From Legionellales bacterium (lineage in GTDB: Bacteria; Pseudomonadota; Gammaproteobacteria; Legionellales; Legionellaceae): a stretch of DNA of 5,984 nt. Both the position numbers and the translations under genes were made by a program. The DNA lies in the NCBI GenBank assembly GCA_003489505.1, contig DNMA01000020.1, positions 1 to 5,984 on the forward strand, read 5' to 3'. This document shows positions 1 through 5,984 of this stretch, in pieces. Position 1 is the first letter of the stretch; each line of letters starts with the position of its first letter. The notes under the pieces were generated by a model. It was given only the letters and a program-made list of their open reading frames with translations, was not told the origin of the DNA and did not search any database.

Positions 1-27
1 GATTAGATAAGGCTGTTCAAATTATTA

Positions 28-57
28 TTAATCAGGCAATACTGATTGAAGTTTTTT
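28..57 (+). terminator. Weak candidate intrinsic terminator
   Basis: AATCAG (30-35) and CTGATT (42-47) form a 6-bp stem with a 6-nt loop. Four bases later comes a run of six T (52-57). The stem has only two G-C pairs and the T-tract is displaced, so it would be a poor terminator. It could end a gene arriving from the left of the window. Confidence 0.28.
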
Positions 58-90
58 CTGTAAAAATTATGTACGAATTTATGATGAGTA

Positions 91-99
91 TGATAAAAT
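91..99 (+). promoter_or_regulatory. Extended -10 promoter candidate for the orphan gene
   Basis: TGATAAAAT is a TGn extended -10 followed by TAAAAT, five of six matches to TATAAT. It lies 33 bp before the start codon at 133 and would give a leader of roughly 27 nt. No good -35 is present at 16-18 bp. TATGAT at 89-94 is an overlapping alternative. Confidence 0.4.
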
Positions 100-132
100 A
101 TTAGAATAATATTTGCTGGAGTAATAGATACC

Positions 133-786
133 ATGCCATTGAGTAAAGAAGAAAAAAAATTATTTTTAATGCACCAAGATAAACCGCTAGTCGGTTTAAT
201 CCATAAAGAAACAAAAGAAATTGTTCTAGCACCCTGTATTACCCCAAAAGTCTGCTTAAACTTCAACCCAGATGGAAAAGCTATCTCTGGTACTTACATG
301 GAAGATCAAAATGATATTCAAATGGAGGAACTAGAAAAATTTAATGACCTCATCCAAAAAGGCTATGTACCCAGATTGGCCTATATTTCTGAATTTATCG
401 AAAAATCTGCTCATGAATTTTTATTTGAGCAAAAATGTTCATCAACAAGAAAATCAGAATGGGGTGGATTTGCAGTCCAGGTCAACTCATCTGGCTCATT
501 GGAATACCAATTTGTATCAGGAGCATTTAACTCTCCAAAAGGCAAAAGAGTAAAAGGTGCACTTTTGTCTGAAGACTTAATCAGCGAGGTCTTAAGACAA
601 TTTAATGAATATATGCCTAGTGCATCAGTGCCAGTCACCCCAGTATCTGCTCAGGAACCCATACGATTTGAAAGCCCTCCTCGCAAACGTCTTTGTTCGG
701 TCACTCCAAGCAAAATGGGTTTTTTTGCTGGAATTTCTGCAGGTATTCCTCCCAGAGAAACAAGCTCTCATTCCCCATCCCGCTAA
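133..786 (+). CDS. Orphan protein with a Pro/Ser-rich tail and an NLS-like cluster
   Basis: A 217-residue soluble protein that I do not recognise. There is no signal peptide or membrane segment. The ATG at 133 is preceded by TGGAG at 117-121, an acceptable though distant Shine-Dalgarno. Residues 1-160 look globular, with mixed charged and hydrophobic sequence and Trp110-Gly-Gly followed by alternating hydrophobic residues that suggest a beta segment. From about residue 162 the character changes to a disordered tail rich in Pro, Ser and Thr, with several Ser/Thr-Pro pairs. Within it the basic cluster PPRKRL (182-187) resembles a monopartite nuclear localisation signal. The last ten residues are Ser-rich. 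In a host-associated bacterium such a tail could belong to a secreted effector, but that is inference only. It stands alone: the next + strand element is the sRNA region, with no clear terminator between. Confidence 0.72.
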   Translation: MPLSKEEKKLFLMHQDKPLVGLIHKETKEIVLAPCITPKVCLNFNPDGKAISGTYMEDQNDIQMEELEKFNDLIQKGYVPRLAYISEFIEKSAHEFLFEQKCSSTRKSEWGGFAVQVNSSGSLEYQFVSGAFNSPKGKRVKGALLSEDLISEVLRQFNEYMPSASVPVTPVSAQEPIRFESPPRKRLCSVTPSKMGFFAGISAGIPPRETSSHSPSR

Positions 787-901
787 GCCACGGTTTCTAA
801 AACCCTCACTGTTTGAGCGAGGGAATCCCTCAAAAGTTTCATACAAAACATTCATTTGGTGTTCATTAAAAAAACACACTTACGCCGAAGGACTACTTAT
901 C
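787..901. other. Non-coding spacer with palindromic sequence
   Basis: This is the stretch between the orphan gene's stop and the activator box of the sRNA. Reading frames crossing it are overlapping shadows with no ribosome binding site. Besides the palindrome cluster at 803-834 it holds a minor stem, GTGTT (859-863) with AACAC (873-877). I see no T-tract that would terminate the orphan gene, so its transcript may continue towards the sRNA terminator near 1082. Confidence 0.5.
803..834. repeat. Overlapping inverted repeats (palindrome cluster)
   Basis: CCCTC (803-807), GAGGG (819-823) and CCCTC (827-831) give two mutually exclusive hairpins that share the central GAGGG. An outer pair, TTTGAG (812-817) with CTCAAA (829-834), overlaps both. 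No T-tract follows, so this is not a standard terminator. It might be a REP-like intergenic repeat or an mRNA 3'-end structure of the orphan gene. Copies elsewhere in the genome cannot be seen from here. Confidence 0.45.
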
Positions 902-919
902 TATAAGAGATATCTTACA
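902..919 (+). promoter_or_regulatory. GacA/UvrY/LetA-type upstream activating sequence
   Basis: TATAAGAGATATCTTACA matches the gammaproteobacterial GacA box TGTAAG-N6-CTTACA at 11 of 12 defined positions; only the second base differs. It also fits the core of the Legionella LetA box (TNAGA-N4-TCTNA) at 904-917. It ends 43 bp before the presumed -10 at 963, placing its centre about 60-65 bp before the likely transcription start. That is the usual position for response-regulator boxes in front of RsmX/Y/Z RNAs. The inference is that a GacA/LetA-family response regulator activates the downstream sRNA. Confidence 0.8.
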
Positions 920-962
920 AAGCAATCATCCAGAGATACTAGCGTAATCGATAGGAAAAAGT

Positions 963-968
963 TATTCT
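963..968 (+). promoter_or_regulatory. Probable -10 of the sRNA promoter
   Basis: TATTCT matches TATAAT at four of six positions and no convincing -35 lies upstream. That is consistent with an activator-dependent promoter. Initiation 6-8 bases downstream would start the RNA around 974-976, at the first GGA hairpin. The exact start is uncertain by several bases. Confidence 0.5.
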
Positions 969-972
969 AAAC

Positions 973-1082
973 ACATAGGAAATGTTGTTGAAGACATGGA
1001 ATTGTCAGACAGGATGTCACTCAATTAAGGCGATGGACAGAACAGCTGCAAGGATGCAGCACCGTTCTCAGTCGCTTTTTTT
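973..1082 (+). ncRNA. RsmY/RsmZ/CsrB-type CsrA-sequestering small RNA
   Basis: A predicted small RNA of about 110 nt whose 5' end is approximate. It carries five GGA motifs (978, 998, 1012, 1035 and 1052). Four sit in hairpin loops: ACAT/ATGT with AGGAA in the loop (973-985), GACA/TGTC with TGGAAT (993-1006), GACA/TGTC with GGA (1008-1018), and GCTGCA/TGCAGC with AGGA (1045-1060). The fifth lies in an internal loop of the terminator stem. Loop-presented GGA within ANGGA or CAGGA is the CsrA/RsmA binding signature, and family RNAs titrate CsrA away from mRNA leaders. The GacA-like box upstream, the size and the terminator all match RsmY/RsmZ. No open reading frame or ribosome site is present. 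Sequence alone cannot tell whether it is RsmY or RsmZ, or a lineage-specific homologue. It converges on gyrB, whose stop codon is 58 bp beyond. Confidence 0.82.
1030..1082 (+). terminator. Intrinsic terminator of the small RNA
   Basis: A long interrupted stem is built from GCGA/TCGC (1030-1033 with 1072-1075), AGAAC/GTTCT (1039-1043 with 1064-1068) and GCTGCA/TGCAGC (1045-1050 with 1055-1060), capped by AGGA. Seven T follow immediately (1076-1082). The apical hairpin doubles as a CsrA-type GGA site, as is common for the 3' hairpin of Rsm RNAs. Confidence 0.85.
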
Positions 1083-1088
1083 ATTTGT

Positions 1089-1127
1089 AAAAAAATAATT
1101 GCGAACACAGTCATCGACTATGTCCGC
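1089..1127 (-). terminator. Intrinsic terminator of gyrB
   Basis: On the minus strand, bases 1127-1101 fold into a 12-bp stem (GCGGACATAGTC with GACTGTGTTCGC, including two G-T wobbles) with a GAT loop. AATTA and then seven T follow. It begins 13 bp after the gyrB stop. It does not overlap the sRNA terminator, so each strand has its own signal. Confidence 0.88.
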
Positions 1128-1139
1128 AGTTGGCTTGGA

Positions 1140-3587
<2,448 letters not shown>

Positions 3588-3594
3588 TCATAAG

Positions 3595-3603
3595 ATTATA
3601 TCA
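3595..3603 (-). promoter_or_regulatory. Extended -10 promoter of gyrB
   Basis: The minus strand reads TGATATAAT: a perfect TATAAT (3600-3595) with the TGn extension (3603-3601). No good -35 is found at 16-18 bp, which extended -10 promoters can tolerate. Transcription would start near 3588, leaving a leader of about 30 nt that includes the GAGGG site. gyrB can therefore be expressed independently of ansA. Confidence 0.7.
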
Positions 3604-3631
3604 GATAACAAACTAATCAGCGAGTCATGAA

Positions 3632-4651
3632 TTAAGAGACATGAAGGGTCATTTCGCCCCTTAAGTCAAGTAACATTTGTTGACGAACCTGGGAAATATC
3701 TTTGTATTTGGATAGAAGATATAATAATTTACAATGTGCAGCTTCTGGGGTCATATCATAACCGCTGAGTAAGCCAACTTGTTGTAAACTATAACCTGTT
3801 GCATATTGTCCCATCTCCACTTGACCGTGTAAGCACTGGGTACAATTGACCATCACGACACCGCGGTCGGAAGCCTTTTTCAAGAGATTTAAAAAAGCTG
3901 GATTATTATTTTGGGCATTACCACTGCCAAAGGTTTCTAAAACCAAGCCCTCCACAGGTTGCTCAACAATAAACTGTAAAACCTCAGTGCTAAATCCTGG
4001 AAACAATCGAAAGTTTGCAATAAAGTGCGGTGATATTTTTTGCAAGCTCATCTCAGCTTGTGGTTTATTTAAAATATAATTGGGTTTGATTCGAATATGA
4101 ATACCAATATCTGCTAAATAGGGATAATTGGGCGTATCAAATGCCGCTAGCGCTTGGGCGCTAACTTTCCGAGCTCGATTGCCACGCATCAATTGATGAT
4201 CAAAGTAAATGCAAACCTCGGCTAAATCGGCATTAGCACATATCCATAAAGAGCTGGTTAAATTATCGGTAGCATCATTTCGAACTTCTGTTAAAGGAAT
4301 TTGAGACCCTGTGATAATCACAGGCTTTCCTAAATTTTCTAACATAAATGATAAGGCAGATGCAGTGTAGGCCATGGTGTCGGTACCATGTAAAACCACG
4401 AATCCATCGTATTGATGGTAATGATTAAAAATGTCCTCCCCAATTAAATTCCATTCATTCAAAGTCATATTGGATGAATCTAATAAAGGCTCATATTCAT
4501 GGATATCATAAGAGGGCATCTCAGGATGTTGTAAACTTAAAATTTTAGGTAAAGTTTTGGCTAAATGACCTTGAGCCGGCGCAAAACCTTGAGCAGTGCG
4601 TACACTTGAAATGGTTCCACCGGTATTGATAATTAATATTTTTTTCTTCAT
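3632..4651 (-). CDS. ansA: L-asparaginase, cytoplasmic type I
   Basis: Hydrolyses L-asparagine to aspartate and ammonia. At 339 residues it is almost the length of E. coli AnsA (338) and follows it closely, with shared blocks such as HGTDTMAYTASALSFMLENLGKP. Both active-site threonines are visible: Thr13 in TGGTIS and Thr90 in HGTDT, followed by Asp91. The catalytic Lys162 lies in RGNRARK and the substrate-contacting Ser pair in LLDSSNMT (59-60). The NCTQC segment near residue 270 corresponds to the region around the E. coli allosteric asparagine site. There is no signal peptide, so it is the cytosolic type and not periplasmic AnsB. Its ribosome site is weak (TTGAG close to the ATG). It lies 46 bp after the small ATPase gene with no clear promoter between, suggesting one transcript. 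No terminator is evident before gyrB. Confidence 0.96.
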   Translation of the reverse strand: MKKKILIINTGGTISSVRTAQGFAPAQGHLAKTLPKILSLQHPEMPSYDIHEYEPLLDSSNMTLNEWNLIGEDIFNHYHQYDGFVVLHGTDTMAYTASALSFMLENLGKPVIITGSQIPLTEVRNDATDNLTSSLWICANADLAEVCIYFDHQLMRGNRARKVSAQALAAFDTPNYPYLADIGIHIRIKPNYILNKPQAEMSLQKISPHFIANFRLFPGFSTEVLQFIVEQPVEGLVLETFGSGNAQNNNPAFLNLLKKASDRGVVMVNCTQCLHGQVEMGQYATGYSLQQVGLLSGYDMTPEAAHCKLLYLLSKYKDISQVRQQMLLDLRGEMTLHVS

Positions 4652-4697
4652 TTCTCAAGGCCCAAAAATTTAAATCGTCAATATTGTCTCATAGTGC

Positions 4698-5219
4698 TCA
4701 TGAACTTGCATCTATGTTTTTTAAAATCAAATCCACTCGTTCAGCAACACTTAAGACAGGTAAAATAATTGGCTCATATTTCATTAAACGATAAGCACCT
4801 AAAATTAATTTTCCTAAAACCTTTGCCCCTTCTTCGCTTTCTTTTCGGACTCCATCTTGAATAACGGGCAAACCCTCGCAATAAAAAACATGCTGATATC
4901 GCCTGAAACGCGCTGCACGAACAGCATCTTCGGGATTTAAATGATTATAATTAAAATAAGCGATGCTATCAGGAATTCCTCTATCAAAAAATATTCTTTG
5001 GCTAGCATCTAAGAAATGCTCACGCCGACACGTAATTGCTAAAATCTCTCTCTGAAAGGTTTCGATTTTTGAATGTTGGCGCTGCTTAGAACATTCAACA
5101 AGCATTTCACGTGCAATTTCTGGACTTGTAATATAACCTTTTTCTTGTAAAGCATCGATCAAGGTGGTTTTCCCTGATGAAGGAGGACCCGTCACAACAA
5201 TCCAATAGGTATTCTTCAT
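4698..5219 (-). CDS. NadR-like P-loop ATPase (AAA_28 type)
   Basis: A small single-domain nucleotide-binding protein of 173 residues. The Walker A motif is GPPSSGKT (residues 11-18 counted from the chosen Met). PExAR (33-37) and FFDRG around Asp79-Arg80 are features of the AAA_28/NadR-type kinase-like ATPases. The C-terminal part has the conserved basic lid (Arg-Lys-Glu), a Tyr-rich helix and a final LPVLSVAERVDLIL segment typical of that family. The substrate is unknown; these proteins look like small-molecule kinases, but members are largely uncharacterised. Two consecutive ATG codons (5222 and 5219) could start it. I prefer 5219 because AAGGA is five bases away instead of two. No membrane or signal segment is seen. 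It is probably first in a transcript with ansA. Confidence 0.86.
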   Translation of the reverse strand: MKNTYWIVVTGPPSSGKTTLIDALQEKGYITSPEIAREMLVECSKQRQHSKIETFQREILAITCRREHFLDASQRIFFDRGIPDSIAYFNYNHLNPEDAVRAARFRRYQHVFYCEGLPVIQDGVRKESEEGAKVLGKLILGAYRLMKYEPIILPVLSVAERVDLILKNIDASS

Positions 5220-5224
5220 CATTT

Positions 5225-5229
5225 TCCTT
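5225..5229 (-). promoter_or_regulatory. Ribosome binding site of the P-loop ATPase gene
   Basis: The minus strand reads AAGGA here. Its spacing is five bases to the ATG at 5219 and two to the ATG at 5222, which favours the second Met as the start. Confidence 0.6.
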
Positions 5230-5233
5230 AAAA

Positions 5234-5261
5234 TTAACTATACTTTTATTATGGATATATT
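5234..5261 (+). promoter_or_regulatory. Candidate promoter of the beta-CASP nuclease gene
   Basis: TTAACT (5234-5239) and TATATT (5256-5261) with a 16-bp spacer match the -35 and -10 consensus at four and five of six positions. The start would be near 5268, only about 11 nt before the ATG, and no clear Shine-Dalgarno is present. AT-richness makes chance matches likely. Confidence 0.33.
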
Positions 5262-5277
5262 TTTTACCGAATTCCAA
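5248..5277 (-). promoter_or_regulatory. Candidate promoter of the ATPase-ansA transcript
   Basis: TTGGAA (5277-5272) and CATAAT (5253-5248) on the minus strand are separated by 18 bp and match the -35 and -10 consensus at four and five of six positions. The predicted start is near 5241, giving a leader of about 20 nt. It overlaps the opposite-strand promoter candidate. Confidence 0.4.
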
Positions 5278-5278
5278 T

Positions 5279-5984
5279 ATGAAGATAACTTTTTTAGGTG
5301 GCGCACAAACCGTGACGGGTTCTAAAATCTTACTAGAGCACGCTAAAATAAGGATACTTATTGATTGTGGGCTATTTCAAGGTTTGAAAGAATGGCGTCT
5401 TCGCAACTGGTCACCACTTCCCATTTCGCCTGAGCAGATTGATGCGGTCTTATTAACCCATGCGCATATCGACCATAGTGGTTACATCCCAATTCTCGTT
5501 AAATCTGGCTTTAAAGGAAAAATATTTTGTACTCAAGCCACGTTTGATCTTTGTAAAATTTTATTACCCGATAGTGGTCATTTACAAGAAGAGGATGCAA
5601 GACTTGCCAACCTCTACCATTTCTCCAAACACACCCCTGCACTACCTTTGTATACAGAAGAAGATGCTGAATACTGTTTAAAACAATTTGAAGTGATCAA
5701 CTTTGACATGCCTTATCCATTATTTAAAGATTTACGTTGTACATGGCGAAGAGCTGGCCACATTTTGGGTGCAAGTTTTATTGAAATACAAAATCCTCAT
5801 CAAACCATTGTATTTAGTGGTGACTTAGGTAGGCCCAGAGACCCCATCATGCAGGCGCCGGTTCATCCAAAAAATTGTCGAACCTTGATTATCGAATCGA
5901 CGTATGGGAATCGAAAACACTCAGAAGAAGATACATTAGAAATCATTGCTCACTGCATTCGTGAAACTGCATCCAGAGGTGGGC
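5279..5984 (+). CDS. Beta-CASP metallo-beta-lactamase RNA-processing nuclease, N-terminal part
   Basis: Runs off the right edge; the first 235 codons are present, about half of the usual 450-470. It belongs to the YSH1/CPSF-73-like group (COG1236 type) of zinc-dependent nucleases thought to cleave or trim RNA in the cytoplasm. The metallo-beta-lactamase motifs appear in order: Asp29 in LIDCG, HAHIDHSG (His61, His63, Asp65, His66), His161 in GHILGAS and Asp182 in SGDLGR. Glu206 in IIESTYGNR fits beta-CASP motif A, which separates this family from ordinary lactamase-fold hydrolases. The N-terminus FLGGAQTVTGS is also characteristic. The ATG at 5279 begins exactly at this conserved start, although no strong ribosome site precedes it. 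It is transcribed divergently from the ATPase gene. Confidence 0.92.
   Translation, partial: MKITFLGGAQTVTGSKILLEHAKIRILIDCGLFQGLKEWRLRNWSPLPISPEQIDAVLLTHAHIDHSGYIPILVKSGFKGKIFCTQATFDLCKILLPDSGHLQEEDARLANLYHFSKHTPALPLYTEEDAEYCLKQFEVINFDMPYPLFKDLRCTWRRAGHILGASFIEIQNPHQTIVFSGDLGRPRDPIMQAPVHPKNCRTLIIESTYGNRKHSEEDTLEIIAHCIRETASRGG

Larger units (their letters stand above)
1..132. other. Intergenic region before the orphan gene
   Basis: No supported gene lies here. The + strand is open from base 3 to a TAG at 102-104, which could be the last 33 codons of a gene entering from the left. The predicted peptide is low-complexity and AT-driven, so I do not call it. The stretch contains a weak hairpin followed by a T-tract and a probable promoter, listed separately. 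Confidence 0.4.

Noticed and set aside
117..121. GGA within the Shine-Dalgarno regions of the orphan gene and the ATPase gene as CsrA target sites
   Set aside because: GGA is part of most ribosome binding sites, and I see no second GGA in a hairpin loop in either leader, so there is no specific evidence.
3..266. 87-codon minus-strand frame over the start of the orphan gene
   Set aside because: It is antisense to a supported gene start, with low-complexity AT-driven composition and no family features.
950..960. GATAGGAAAAA as a sixth GGA site of the sRNA
   Set aside because: It lies upstream of the likely -10 at 963 and would be outside the RNA unless transcription starts earlier than predicted.
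605..970. 121-codon + strand reading frame overlapping the orphan gene's end and the sRNA promoter
   Set aside because: It has no ribosome site, overlaps a better-supported gene in another frame and runs through the palindrome cluster and the GacA-like box.

Overview
The window looks like AT-rich gammaproteobacterial chromosome. GyrB has the long Gram-negative TOPRIM insertion and is about the length of the E. coli enzyme. The type I asparaginase follows E. coli AnsA closely, and there is a Gac/LetA-type control site next to a small RNA. A host-associated relative of Legionella or Coxiella would fit, but that placement is inference.

Layout, left to right. Bases 1-132 hold no convincing gene, only a weak hairpin plus T-tract and a likely extended -10 promoter. 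Bases 133-786 (+) encode a 217-residue orphan protein with a Pro/Ser/Thr-rich, basic tail that contains a nuclear-localisation-like cluster. Bases 787-901 are non-coding and carry a compact palindrome cluster. Bases 902-1082 (+) are the most notable part. An 18-bp palindrome matches the GacA/UvrY/LetA upstream activating sequence, a probable -10 lies about 44 bp further on, and then comes a roughly 110-nt RNA with five GGA motifs, four of them in hairpin loops, ending in an intrinsic terminator. This is the layout of an RsmY/RsmZ/CsrB-type RNA that sequesters CsrA.

The minus strand follows. gyrB (1140-3557) has its own extended -10 promoter and a strong terminator facing that of the sRNA. Upstream of it are ansA, a cytoplasmic L-asparaginase (3632-4651), and a small NadR-like P-loop ATPase (4698-5219). 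The last two are 46 bp apart and probably co-transcribed. Across a short divergent promoter region, a beta-CASP metallo-beta-lactamase RNA-processing nuclease starts at 5279 (+) and runs off the window end.

The genes do not form one pathway. gyrB is housekeeping but has been separated from its common dnaA-dnaN-recF neighbours. The sRNA would act in trans on a global post-transcriptional regulator (CsrA/RsmA) under a two-component system, neither of which is in this window.
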